Both the position numbers and the translations under genes were made by a program. A stretch of 64,000 nt of DNA from JBBSJZ01 sp041739875 (GTDB lineage Bacteria > Planctomycetota > Planctomycetia > Pirellulales > Pirellulaceae). The stretch lies in contig JBGSNA010000208.1 of the NCBI GenBank assembly GCA_041739875.1, positions 1-64,000 of the forward strand, written 5' to 3'. This document shows, in pieces, positions 8,351 through 16,829 of this stretch. The first letter of the stretch is position 1, and the number at the start of each line of letters is the position of its first letter. The notes below the pieces were generated by a model. It was not told where the DNA came from, ran no database searches, and worked only from the letters and a program-made list of their open reading frames with translations.

Positions 8351-10144
8351 ATGGTCAACCGTAACCTCATCCGACATCTCGAAGACGACGACATTTTTGC
8401 TGAATTGGCGCTGCTAGTGCCAGACGATTCTGGTGAGGATTTGCTCCTTGCCGCTCTCGCTGTCGAGCAACAAGACTACGCTCAGGGCAAAATTGTTGAC
8501 GGTCGAATTGTCGAAATCAACGACGAATGGGCGTTGATGGATGTCGGGTTCAAGAGTGAAGGAACGGTATCGCTTTCCGAGTGGGGCTCTGACGAAGATC
8601 CGCCCAAGGTTGGCGATGTCGTGAAGGTTCTCATCGAAGAGATGGAGGACGAACTCGGCGCAGCCGACGATCCGTACGGCATGATTTCGCTGAGCAAGCG
8701 AAAGGCCGAAAAGATCATCGAGTGGGAAGCGATGATGGAATCGGTTGCCGAGGGCCAAGTGGTCACCGGTACTGTGATTCGAAAAATCAAGGGTGGCTTG
8801 CTCGTCGACATCGGCGTCAACGTCTTCCTTCCCGGCAGCCAAGTGGATATTCGACGTCCGGGCGACATCGGGGACTTCATCGGCCGCGTGATCCAAGCCG
8901 AAGTGCTCAAGATCGACGATACGCGTCGTAACATCGTGATCAGCCGTCGTTCGCTCATCGAGCGCCAACGCGAAGAAGATCGCGCGTACTTGATGAAAGA
9001 ACTCGAAGTCGGCCAGATCCGCAAAGGGATCGTCAAGAACATCGCCGACTTTGGTGCGTTCGTCGACCTTGGCGGCATCGATGGTTTGCTGCACATCACC
9101 GATATGGCTTGGGAGCGAATCGGTCACCCAACCGAAATGGTTTCGATCGATCAAGAGATCGAAGTCAAGGTGCTGCATATCGATCGCGAAAAGCAAAAGA
9201 TCGCTTTGGGTTTGAAGCAAAAAGATCGCAACCCGTGGGAAAACATCGAGGGCAAGTATCCTGTCGAGAGCACGCACATGGGCGAAGTCGTCAACGTGAT
9301 GAGCTACGGTGCGTTCGTGAAGCTCGAACCAGGCATCGAGGGTTTGGTTCACATCAGCGAGATGAGCTGGACCAAGCGAGTCAATCACCCCAGCGAGTTG
9401 GTCAACATTGGCGACAAGATCGAAGTCAAGATTCTTGGCGTCGACCCCGAAGGCCAGCAGTTGTCGCTCGGTATGAAGCAAACGCAAAAGAATCCGTGGG
9501 ACGAAGTCATCGAGCGTTACCCAGAAGGTGCGGATGTCACCGGCAAGGTGCGTAACCTCACCAATTACGGTGCGTTCATCGAACTCGAAGAAGGCATCGA
9601 CGGCTTGCTTCACGTCAGCGACATGTCATGGACTCGCAAGATTGGTCATCCGAGCGAATTGCTCGAGAAGGGCCAAGAGATCAAGTGCAAGGTGCTCAGC
9701 GTCGACGAGCAACGTCGTCGTATTGCTCTGGGCTTGAAGCAACTCGACAACGACCCATGGGATGGCGACATTCCCGACAAGTATCAACCTGGCCAATTGG
9801 TTAGTGGTACGGTCACCAAGATCACCAACTTTGGTGTCTTCATCGGCTTGGAAGACGGCCTCGAAGGCTTGTTGCACATCAGCGAGTTGGCTGAGCACAA
9901 GGTCGAAGACCCCGAAGAAGTCGTCAAGGTCGGCGATGCGATCGAAGTCAAGGTATTGCGAGTCGACACGGACGAACGCAAGATCGGCTTGTCACTCAAA
10001 CGAGTCAGCTGGGGCGAAGAGCAAGAGCGAGCTGCAGCGGAAGCCGAAGCTGCTGAGGTTCAAGCTGTGGCTGCAGCCGAAGGCGAGCTCAAGGGTGGTT
10101 TGGGCGGTGGCGAAGGGCCACTGTTTCAATCGTCCAGCGAGTAA
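8351..10144 (+). CDS. rpsA: 30S ribosomal protein S1
   Basis: A 597-residue S1 protein with six OB-fold S1 domains, at about residues 37-105, 130-195, 215-282, 300-370, 387-455 and 475-545. Domains 3-6 repeat the pattern G-A/V-F-(V/I)-x-L-x-x-G-(I/L)-(D/E)-G-L-(L/V)-H-(I/V)-S. S1 binds mRNA on the small subunit and helps load messages with weak Shine-Dalgarno sequences. The ATG at 8351 has no purine-rich SD close by (upstream CTTGGTATTTGCTTT). This is common for rpsA and fits autogenous control, which is an inference here. The acidic/Ala-rich C-terminal tail (about 555-597) is unstructured. A strong terminator follows at 10210-10245. Confidence 0.96.
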   Translation: MVNRNLIRHLEDDDIFAELALLVPDDSGEDLLLAALAVEQQDYAQGKIVDGRIVEINDEWALMDVGFKSEGTVSLSEWGSDEDPPKVGDVVKVLIEEMEDELGAADDPYGMISLSKRKAEKIIEWEAMMESVAEGQVVTGTVIRKIKGGLLVDIGVNVFLPGSQVDIRRPGDIGDFIGRVIQAEVLKIDDTRRNIVISRRSLIERQREEDRAYLMKELEVGQIRKGIVKNIADFGAFVDLGGIDGLLHITDMAWERIGHPTEMVSIDQEIEVKVLHIDREKQKIALGLKQKDRNPWENIEGKYPVESTHMGEVVNVMSYGAFVKLEPGIEGLVHISEMSWTKRVNHPSELVNIGDKIEVKILGVDPEGQQLSLGMKQTQKNPWDEVIERYPEGADVTGKVRNLTNYGAFIELEEGIDGLLHVSDMSWTRKIGHPSELLEKGQEIKCKVLSVDEQRRRIALGLKQLDNDPWDGDIPDKYQPGQLVSGTVTKITNFGVFIGLEDGLEGLLHISELAEHKVEDPEEVVKVGDAIEVKVLRVDTDERKIGLSLKRVSWGEEQERAAAEAEAAEVQAVAAAEGELKGGLGGGEGPLFQSSSE

Positions 10145-10209
10145 TCGCTTCATCGGCTCGTGATGTATCACGTGTGACGCATCCGGCAAGCTAAGCAAAT
10201 GAAACGCCA

Positions 10210-10245
10210 CAAGGCGTCGCCCGAAAAGGCGACGCCTTGTTTTTT
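10210..10245 (+). terminator. Rho-independent terminator of rpsA
   Basis: A perfect 12-bp stem CAAGGCGTCGCC / GGCGACGCCTTG with a CGAAAA loop is followed by TTTTTT. It lies 65 bases after the rpsA stop. Confidence 0.95.
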
Positions 10246-10322
10246 AGGGATGCGAGCGTCGGTAGGACGCCAGTAGGACGAGGGTGGAAACCGGTGGACG
10301 CTAGTGAGACTTATCACAAGGC

Positions 10323-10359
10323 AAAAAAACAGACGTCATTCGTTTCCAAATGACGTCTG
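10323..10359 (-). terminator. Rho-independent terminator of sodA
   Basis: On the minus strand, the perfect 11-bp stem CAGACGTCATT / AATGACGTCTG with an 8-9 base loop is followed by seven T. It lies about 115 bases downstream of the sodA stop. Confidence 0.93.
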
Positions 10360-10443
10360 GGATGCGTCTTCGATTTCAGGGTGAGCCAGGTGTCGTTGGC
10401 TCCGACTCAGTTTGGCTCAGATCTGGTCGAAGCCGATCTTGTC

Positions 10444-10469
10444 AAAGCCATTGCACAAAGCCATTGCAC
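10444..10469. repeat. 13-bp tandem repeat next to the sodA stop
   Basis: AAAGCCATTGCAC is present at 10444-10456 and 10457-10469. A truncated AAAGCAC copy runs up to the first base of the sodA stop triplet at 10476. Confidence 0.8.
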
Positions 10470-10475
10470 AAAGCA

Positions 10476-11096
10476 CTAGGCTGCGGCGAAACGCTTGGCC
10501 ACTTCGTCCCAATTGACGACGTTCCAGAACGCGGTGCAGTAGTCAGGGCGACGGTTTTGGTAGTGGAGGTAGTACGCGTGTTCCCAAACGTCGAGGCCGA
10601 GCAGTGGTGTGCCAGCGATGCCAGCAACGGCTTGACCCATCAGCGGGCTGTCTTGGTTGGCAGTGCTGCCGACCTTCAACTTGCCGCCTTCGACGTAGAG
10701 CCATGCCCAACCGCTGCCGAAGCGTGTGGCAGCCGCGTTATTGAATTGTTCCTTCATCTTGTCGAGCGAGCCGAAGGTTGAATCGATGGCGGCAGCTAGG
10801 TCACCGCTTGGCGAACCGCCTTTTCCGGGGCCCATCACGGTCCAGAACAGCGAGTGGTTGGCGTGACCGCCACCGTTGTTGCGAACAGCACCACGTTTGT
10901 CATCAGGCACTTTGGCGAGGTCCGCGATCAGGTCTTCGATCGATTTGCTTTCGAGCGGAGTGCCAGCGATCGCGTCATTAACCTTGGTGATGTAGGCCTG
11001 GTGATGCTTGGTGTGGTGAATTTCCATCGTCCGCGCGTCAAGGTGCGGCTCGAGGGCGTTGTAGGCGTAGGGAAGGCTGGGAAGGGTGTAGGCCAT
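10476..11096 (-). CDS. sodA: Superoxide dismutase, Mn-type
   Basis: A 206-residue Fe/Mn superoxide dismutase that dismutates superoxide to H2O2 and O2. The start MAYTLPSLPYAYNALEPHLD is typical. Metal ligands are visible as the first His in MEIHHTKHHQAYI, the His in GGHANHSLFW, and the Asp and His in DVWEHAYYLHY. The second-sphere Gln sits in the C-terminal domain (GSTANQDSPLM), the arrangement seen in Mn enzymes; Fe enzymes place it in the N-terminal half. A cambialistic enzyme is still possible. There is no signal peptide, so it is cytoplasmic. It is monocistronic, with its own terminator at 10323-10359. Confidence 0.95.
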   Translation of the reverse strand: MAYTLPSLPYAYNALEPHLDARTMEIHHTKHHQAYITKVNDAIAGTPLESKSIEDLIADLAKVPDDKRGAVRNNGGGHANHSLFWTVMGPGKGGSPSGDLAAAIDSTFGSLDKMKEQFNNAAATRFGSGWAWLYVEGGKLKVGSTANQDSPLMGQAVAGIAGTPLLGLDVWEHAYYLHYQNRRPDYCTAFWNVVNWDEVAKRFAAA

Positions 11097-11186
11097 GGTG
11101 GCAAGCTCCGCTATACGTGAAAATCAGTCGAAACGAGTGACCCTTCACGATAACGATGCGGCGAGTCCCTGCAAGGCGGTGAAGGA

Positions 11187-13493
11187 CTATGTGTCGCCTT
11201 CGACGATGATTTCGCCCATGAAATAGCTCTTCAGACTCGAGATGACAGAATCCGTACAAGCCGTCAATTCGCTGCGGCGACGATCTCGGTTGCGAATCGG
11301 TTTAATTTGCACGTGGATCTTGGTGTGGCCACTTCGAGGGACCATCGTCACATTGGATCCGTTGCGTCGTTTGATAGCATCAGGTTTCTCTTCACTCAGC
11401 GTTAGCACTGCGTTGAGTGCTATTTGTTGATCGACTCGGCGGCGTCCGCCGATCGAGCACACGGAGTTGACTCGAATCGAAACTTGGTTTGCATTGACCG
11501 TCAAAATCTCGGCGCCATGGTCAGCAATAAACCCTTTGAGTTTTTCGATCGCCAACTCCACTGGAACTGGTGTGAAGATATCTACCTCGCGGTCGGGCCG
11601 CCGTTCACTTGGATTGAACCAACTCAACCACGTTCGTTTTACTGACGTCGCTTCGCCGCCTGTGCCGTCGGCTCCCAGACGCACGACTCGGTTGCGACCG
11701 TTGTCCTTGGCCCGGAGTAAAGCTCGGTCGGCTCGAGCGAGAATGGTTTCCGCGCGATCGCCCGCCTGGAATTGGGTCACGCCAAAGCTTGCTGTGACGG
11801 CATTGTTTCCAAGGCTCGGCAGCGGAGTCTTTTCTAGCTTTTCGCGAATTGCCTCGGCACGCTTCGCTGCCGTTGCGTTGTCGCATCCGACGGCCAAGAA
11901 AACGAATTCCTCGCCTCCGTAGCGAGCGACTAAGTCGTCACCGCGGCTGAAGCTCGAAAGCACTTCGGCAAACTTAATCAGTGCTTCGTCGCCTGCCGGG
12001 TGTCCGTAGGTATCGTTGACGCGTTTAAAATGGTCAATGTCGCAAATGATGAGGCTGAAGGTTGTTCCGCCACCCATCGCGATACCGGCTAGCTCGCTGA
12101 GTCGGCGATCGAGTTCAGCTCGATTGGCGATACCGGTTAGCGCGTCGCGAGTCACTTGAAGGTGTAGGGACTCCAAGCGTTGTTGCATGTTTGCTTGGTC
12201 GGACAGGTCGCGGATCACCACGATGGTGCCAAACGAGCCTGGGACTTTACCAACGACCGGCGAGACGCGTACTTGGACGGGTGTTTCGGTGCCGCCGGGA
12301 GATTTGATCGACATTGTTCGGACTTGTTGCGATTGGGTGCGCAAGCACATCTTGACGGGGCAACTTGTTGGTTCAGAGTCGTTGCTTGCCGATGTGATTC
12401 CGACCGATGGTCCGTCCCAAGACTTTCCGATCATTCCATCGCTTCCGATGCCGGTCATGCGGTCGAGCGAATCATTCCAATGCGTCACGTTGCCCTGATT
12501 GTCGGTGAATGCGATGCCGTCATTCAATTGCGAGAGAAGTTGTGAATAAAAAAGCTGCTCGTCGCCGTGGTGGTGGTCGTTCGAATTTCGGTGCGACGGC
12601 GCAGACCAGAAGTTGCTTGCTGAGTCCGGACGAAGCTGTTGCAGCCAGCGTGTGATGACCGATGACTGAACCGTCTCCGCTTGGTGTTCGGTGAAGCGAA
12701 TGTAGTCCACGACAAGTTCAGGATCGAATTGTGTTCCCGCACCATCGATCAGTTGCTCGCATGCACGTTCGCGGCTGAGGGCACGACGATAGATGTGATC
12801 GGTTGTCATCGAATCAAAAGCGTTGGCAATCGAAAGCAAGCGGGCACCCAAGGGAAGTGCGTCTCCTCGCATCGAATCACCGAATCGGCGGCTGTTGAAC
12901 CAGGTGCCCGAAAGTTGAATGACATCCAACAGTTCCACATCGGATGTGCATCCCTGGACAATCGCACAACCTGCTTGAGCGCAGCTGTCCATGAGCAATT
13001 GTTCTTCGACCGTGAGCTTGCCAGGTTTTCTTAGGATTTGGTCCGGGATACCAATCTTGCCGATGTCGTGTAGCAATCCGGCTACTTCAATGCGATCGCG
13101 AGAATGATCATCTAGGCCGAGGCGTTGGCACCATGCCGAACACGACAAAGCTACTCGGAGGCTGTGCGAGGCTGTCGGTGCGTGTTTGGCGCGGAGGGCG
13201 TAGAACAGCGAAGTCGCCATGCCGAGTCGAACCACCGCAAGGTGGTTCTCGTGCTTCACATTGTTGTGATCGGACGTCTGGGATTCGAATGCCACATCGC
13301 GCAATCCAACCAGAAGTTGATTGACTCGAGTGGGCGTTTCAGGGGTCGCTATCGGCCTGGTTGAGTCATCGGCTGAGACGCCGGCTGAGTCATTAGACGT
13401 GACGGGCTTGAGCGGAATGGGTTCGGGATTCAGCGCGTGCGAGTACGTTGGAAACAATGTATCGCCAGAACTGGTTGGGGTTGTATCGGTCAT
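11187..13493 (-). CDS. HD(GYP-like)-PAS-GGDEF signalling protein
   Basis: A 768-residue protein with no signal peptide or membrane segment. The HD domain covers about 108-265, with HDIGKIGIPD at 142-151. In place of the usual HHERxDGxGYP stretch it reads LSGTWFNSRRFG (194-205), so c-di-GMP phosphodiesterase activity is doubtful. A PAS domain spans about 315-430 (DGIAFTDNQGNVTHWNDSLD). The GGDEF domain spans about 445-600, with DIDHFKRVNDTYGHPAGDE, the catalytic GGEEF at 526-530 and the inhibitory-site RxxD (RGDD, 517-520). It should therefore be an active, product-inhibited diguanylate cyclase. The last ~150 residues are basic and match no domain I know. It is a single gene, divergent from the sigma factor gene at 14050. 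Confidence 0.92.
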   Translation of the reverse strand: MTDTTPTSSGDTLFPTYSHALNPEPIPLKPVTSNDSAGVSADDSTRPIATPETPTRVNQLLVGLRDVAFESQTSDHNNVKHENHLAVVRLGMATSLFYALRAKHAPTASHSLRVALSCSAWCQRLGLDDHSRDRIEVAGLLHDIGKIGIPDQILRKPGKLTVEEQLLMDSCAQAGCAIVQGCTSDVELLDVIQLSGTWFNSRRFGDSMRGDALPLGARLLSIANAFDSMTTDHIYRRALSRERACEQLIDGAGTQFDPELVVDYIRFTEHQAETVQSSVITRWLQQLRPDSASNFWSAPSHRNSNDHHHGDEQLFYSQLLSQLNDGIAFTDNQGNVTHWNDSLDRMTGIGSDGMIGKSWDGPSVGITSASNDSEPTSCPVKMCLRTQSQQVRTMSIKSPGGTETPVQVRVSPVVGKVPGSFGTIVVIRDLSDQANMQQRLESLHLQVTRDALTGIANRAELDRRLSELAGIAMGGGTTFSLIICDIDHFKRVNDTYGHPAGDEALIKFAEVLSSFSRGDDLVARYGGEEFVFLAVGCDNATAAKRAEAIREKLEKTPLPSLGNNAVTASFGVTQFQAGDRAETILARADRALLRAKDNGRNRVVRLGADGTGGEATSVKRTWLSWFNPSERRPDREVDIFTPVPVELAIEKLKGFIADHGAEILTVNANQVSIRVNSVCSIGGRRRVDQQIALNAVLTLSEEKPDAIKRRNGSNVTMVPRSGHTKIHVQIKPIRNRDRRRSELTACTDSVISSLKSYFMGEIIVEGDT

Positions 13494-14049
13494 GCTGATT
13501 CTATCGAGGAATCTGGAGCTAAAAAGTATGGCCTGTAGAAACGTAGGTCACGCAATGTGCCTATCCAAACCGCTTTTGCCTACAATCACGGGAAGCGACG
13601 AGACCGCTGCAATGCGATTGGGCTAATCGCCTGACCAGCTGTCTCCCGTAGAGGCTGTGATGTTTTGTAGTTTTGTCGGGTGGTCAAGACGCGTTAGCGA
13701 TGCAGACCCACCAACCGCAAATCGTCGAAAACGATGGTGGGTCAGCGCGGCTAACGCCGCTCGACCCACCCTACGTTCTAAAGACGCACAGCCTCGTAAC
13801 TATTTTGTAGGTTGCTTGGGGTGCAATTGGGGCTGTTTCGAGTGCGTAAACACCGAAACAAGGCGGCTTCGGTCTCGAAAGCTTGCAGCCGATGGGTGTC
13901 GCACCTACTATGCAAGATGTACCGGCAATGACGGACAGAGTATTTATGGCAGGGATTGAGGGTGTTGAAACGGTCTTTGGGACAGTTTCAGCTAGTTTTC
14001 AAGACGGATCGCGGTTGTTCGCTTATCCAGAATCGATGGTAATGCACCA
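13494..14049. other. Divergent intergenic region with MITE-like element
   Basis: The gap separates the HD-PAS-GGDEF gene (minus) from the sigma factor gene (plus). It contains a complete copy of a dispersed repeat (13651-13795). No convincing reading frame is present. Just upstream of the sigma factor, a five-codon frame (ATG 14036, stop TGA 14051-14053) overlaps the GTG start. Confidence 0.6.
13651..13795. repeat. 145-bp MITE-like dispersed repeat, copy 1
   Basis: It begins GAGGCTGTGATGTTTTGTAG and ends with CACAGCCTC. The outer ~30 bp form imperfect terminal inverted repeats (GAGGCTGTG...GTAGGGTGGGTC type). Inside is a second nested palindrome: GCGTTAGC/GCTAACGC and GACCCACCA/TGGTGGGTC around AATCGTCGAAAACGAT. 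A second copy is at 62232-62369. Compared with that copy, this one has a 7-bp insertion near 13671. It has no coding capacity. Confidence 0.88.
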
Positions 14050-14610
14050 GTGAGTCTTTCTGAGGTTGATCGCCAACTCCTACAGCGGTGCCTGGACGGC
14101 TCACCACGCGCTTGGCAAGACTTTGCCGATCGATTTCTGGGCTTGGTTGTCCACGTCGCCAACCACACGGCAGAATCGCGTGGGCTCGCCATCGACGCGT
14201 CCACTCGCGACGACCTTGTCGCGGACGTGTTTCTTGCGATCCTCAGGGACGATTTGGCTGTCTTGCGACGATTTCGTCGTAACTGTTCGCTCGCGACCTA
14301 TTTGACCGTCATTTCGAGACGAGTGATTGTTCGACGGTTGATCAGCCAACAACGAAACGGTCACCAGCGTTTGGGGCGGATGGACCAGACCGCCACGGCA
14401 ATCGATGTCGAACCGACTCGCATTCAGAACGAACAAGAGGTCCAGCAACTTCTGCTGCGCTTAGATCCCCAGGAAGCGAACGTGGTTCGCATGTTCCACT
14501 TGGAAGGCAAGAGCTACCAAGAGATTAGCCAAGTCGCAGGTTTGACCGAGAACAGTATTGGGCCCCTGCTCAGTCGCGCTCGAGCGAAGATGCGCATGGC
14601 TGGCGAGTAA
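14050..14610 (+). CDS. RNA polymerase sigma factor, sigma-70/ECF type
   Basis: A 186-residue ECF-like sigma factor. Region 2 lies at about 20-105 (DLVADVFLAILRDDLAVLRRFRRNCSL). Region 4 lies at about 125-185 (LDPQEANVVRMFHLEGKSYQ then EISQVAGLTENSIGPLLSRA), a helix-turn-helix for the -35 element. There is no region 1 or 3. The start is GTG 14050; a five-codon ATG frame at 14036 ends at TGA inside the GTGA, so reinitiation is possible. No anti-sigma gene adjoins it, which is common for planctomycete ECF groups. The stop codon lies in the first unit of a 19-bp tandem repeat. Confidence 0.9.
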   Translation: MSLSEVDRQLLQRCLDGSPRAWQDFADRFLGLVVHVANHTAESRGLAIDASTRDDLVADVFLAILRDDLAVLRRFRRNCSLATYLTVISRRVIVRRLISQQRNGHQRLGRMDQTATAIDVEPTRIQNEQEVQQLLLRLDPQEANVVRMFHLEGKSYQEISQVAGLTENSIGPLLSRARAKMRMAGE

Positions 14611-14675
14611 CAGCTCGGCTGGTGGATAACAGCTCGGCTGGTGAGTAACCGTTCGGTAGGTGGGTAACAGCTCGG
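14600..14675. repeat. Four 19-bp tandem repeats across the sigma factor stop codon
   Basis: Exactly four consecutive 19-bp units run 14600-14618, 14619-14637, 14638-14656 and 14657-14675. The consensus is CTGGTGAGTAACAGCTCGG. Unit 1 encodes the final residues and the TAA stop at 14608-14610. Units 2-4 carry further TAA triplets at the equivalent position. Confidence 0.9.
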
Positions 14676-14792
14676 CGGGAGCCTCGCTCTCCCCCGCCGC
14701 TCAAACGTTCACGATTGAGTCACCGTTCACGGCTTGGGTCATTCAGGGCAGCGTGAAGTGATTTTTGAGCTGGTCATTTTCCGAGTCGTTGG

Positions 14793-15170
14793 TTAGCTAC
14801 CAGGCACAGGCTCGATGGTGGCTGACATGCTTCCTTTGCAGCGAGAGATCATTTCATCTTTGCCATAAGAATGAATTTGCTCCCGTTTGAGTTCTGCGTG
14901 CTCCAGCGTCGTGGTTAGACAGATAGCGCGACCTGACGAGTCCACTTCTTTGGCAATTTGGTAGCCTTTTTCGATCGGATGTCGAAAAACAGCTTTCATC
15001 ATGGTGATGACGTAATCGTAGCTGTGATCGGTATCATCCCAAAGAATGACATTGTATCGCGGTTGTTGCTTGGGCTTTTTCTTTTGCTTGGGCGTTCGTT
15101 TCAGCTGGGGCTCATGCGAGTGTGGCTCAGCGGTTTCCGGTTCCATCACAGCGGTTTGATGATCAGCCAT
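14793..15170 (-). CDS. clpS: ClpS-like Clp protease adaptor
   Basis: A 125-residue protein of the ClpS fold, which delivers N-degron substrates to ClpA/ClpC with ClpP. The start is ATG 15170 (MADHQTAVMEPE), preceded by GAAGGAG at suitable spacing. The open frame upstream is rejected. The basic linker KRTPKQKKKPKQQPRYNVIL leads into the core WDDTDHSYDYVITMMKAVFR and SSGRAICLTTTLEHAELKRE. Aligned by eye with E. coli ClpS, the amine-binding residues differ: N34 is Asp, D35 is kept, D36 is Thr, and H66 is Asp (EVDSSGRAIC in place of AVHYQGKAIC). Specificity for N-terminal residues may therefore be altered. Confidence 0.85.
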   Translation of the reverse strand: MADHQTAVMEPETAEPHSHEPQLKRTPKQKKKPKQQPRYNVILWDDTDHSYDYVITMMKAVFRHPIEKGYQIAKEVDSSGRAICLTTTLEHAELKREQIHSYGKDEMISRCKGSMSATIEPVPGS

Positions 15171-15437
15171 CGCGTGCTGCGCTCCTTCTTGAATTTCTAA
15201 CTTTGAGTGACACTGGGGATGCAACAAATCAATATTCGCGACGAATCGGCTTTCGTGAGGATGCTTGATTGCCCGTCGTTTGCGCAAGACTTCGCGGATG
15301 TATATTGTAGCGCCCGGGGTGTGGCTGTGGCAGTCCTATTTGATCGCAATCTGGCTGACTTTTGCCAGCATTTTACGGCTCGGCAGCCCCTAGTCTGAGC
15401 CCGTTTTACCCTGTTTCCTCAACCGGTTTGAATTCCT

Positions 15438-16802
15438 ATGACGATCTCGCGACCTTCGGACTGTGAACGTGAGCGGCACGTGAGCGAGCTTGTGGATTGG
15501 CTTCGGATTCCAAGTGTCAGCAGCGATCCGAGGCACATCGCGGATGTCCAAGCAGCGGCGGATTGGGTGACGCGGAAGTTTCAAGCGGCCGGACTTGAAA
15601 CCGAACAGATTGCGACCGATGGCAACCCGCTCGTGCTGGCACAAACGCCGCCTGTGCCGGGGGCTCCCGTCGTGCTGGTGTATGGGCATTATGATGTCCA
15701 GCCCGCTGAGCCGCTCGAAAAATGGACGAGTGGGCCGTTCGAGCCCACGATTCGCAACGGCAATCTCTATGCGCGCGGCGCAACGGATGACAAAGGCCAG
15801 GTGCTGACGCACATTCAAAGTGTTTGCGATTGGCTCTCCCGAGGCGAGGCACTTCCCTTGCAAGTGAAGTTTCTTGTGGAGGGTGAAGAGGAAGTCGGCA
15901 GCCAAAATCTCGAAGCGTTTCTGCCGAGATTGAAAGATCGTTTGGCGTGTGACTGTGTCGTGATCAGTGACAGTAGCCAGTACGCGGACGGCGTTCCAGC
16001 GATCACGTACGGCTTGCGAGGTATCGTCACATTCGAACTCGAGGTGACGGGCCCCGACCGAGATTTGCACAGCGGTTCGTTTGGAGGCGCGGTCATGAAT
16101 CCGGGGATCGCGCTTGTGCATTTGATGTCGTCGCTCGTCGACGCAACCGGTCGCATTCAAGCTCCGGGTTTCTATGACGAAGTCGAATCACTCGCTCCAG
16201 AAGAACGCGAGGCGTGGAGGCAACTGCCGCAAGACGACGCGAGTTTCCAATCCGACACGGGCGTTTGTGCCACGTTCGGTGAAGCGGGCTTCACGACCGA
16301 CGAACGTCGTTGGGCACGTCCAACGCTCGACATCAACGGTCTCGTCTGTGGCCACCAAGGCGAGGGCGTGAAGACGATTATCCCATCGACGGCGCTCGCA
16401 AAATTTAGCTGTCGTCTCGTTCCCCACCAATCACCCGCGAAGATCGCCGCAGTCATTCGCGAGCATTTGACGCAACATGCACCCCTGGGCATCACATGGA
16501 AACTCAAGGTGGGCCACGGAGCCGGCGCGTTCCTCGCGGATCGCAGCAGCCGGTTCATGCAGGCCGCGTGCGACGCCATCCAGGCCGCTTTTGGTCGAGA
16601 GCCCGTCATGATTCGCGAAGGCGGCTCGATTCCGATCGTGACTCAATTTCAACAGACGCTTCTGTGTGATTGTTTGCTATTGGGTTGGGGCCTTTCGGAT
16701 GACAACGCACATAGCCCCGACGAAAAATTCCGTCTCGAAGACTACCATCGCGGCATCCACGCTTCGGCGATGCTGTGGCAAACTATCGGTCAACTGAAAT
16801 AA
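15438..16802 (+). CDS. M20-family dipeptidase / metallopeptidase
   Basis: A 454-residue M20/M25/M40-family zinc peptidase of the CNDP/dipeptidase-like branch. Metal-site motifs are VLVYGHYDVQPAEP (first His and Asp), YARGATDDKGQV (bridging Asp), LVEGEEEVGSQN (catalytic Glu pair) and CVVISDSSQY (Asp). A final His lies in DDNAHSPDEKF. The lid/dimerisation domain spans about residues 200-340. With no signal peptide it should act in the cytoplasm on di- or tripeptides. The exact substrate cannot be read from the sequence. It lies 27 bases upstream of serS on the same strand, so cotranscription is likely. Confidence 0.92.
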   Translation: MTISRPSDCERERHVSELVDWLRIPSVSSDPRHIADVQAAADWVTRKFQAAGLETEQIATDGNPLVLAQTPPVPGAPVVLVYGHYDVQPAEPLEKWTSGPFEPTIRNGNLYARGATDDKGQVLTHIQSVCDWLSRGEALPLQVKFLVEGEEEVGSQNLEAFLPRLKDRLACDCVVISDSSQYADGVPAITYGLRGIVTFELEVTGPDRDLHSGSFGGAVMNPGIALVHLMSSLVDATGRIQAPGFYDEVESLAPEEREAWRQLPQDDASFQSDTGVCATFGEAGFTTDERRWARPTLDINGLVCGHQGEGVKTIIPSTALAKFSCRLVPHQSPAKIAAVIREHLTQHAPLGITWKLKVGHGAGAFLADRSSRFMQAACDAIQAAFGREPVMIREGGSIPIVTQFQQTLLCDCLLLGWGLSDDNAHSPDEKFRLEDYHRGIHASAMLWQTIGQLK

Positions 16803-16829
16803 CGCCAACTTTATAAAAACGAATACAAG

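Larger units (their letters stand above)
10145..10475. other. rpsA/sodA convergent intergenic region
   Basis: The gap between two convergent genes holds two separate intrinsic terminators, one per strand (10210-10245 and 10323-10359), and a 13-bp tandem repeat next to the sodA stop. I see no gene here. Confidence 0.8.

Noticed and set aside
8414..9613. 399-codon minus-strand frame antisense to rpsA
   Set aside because: It lies fully inside rpsA, has no family resemblance, and arises from the codon bias of the S1 repeats.
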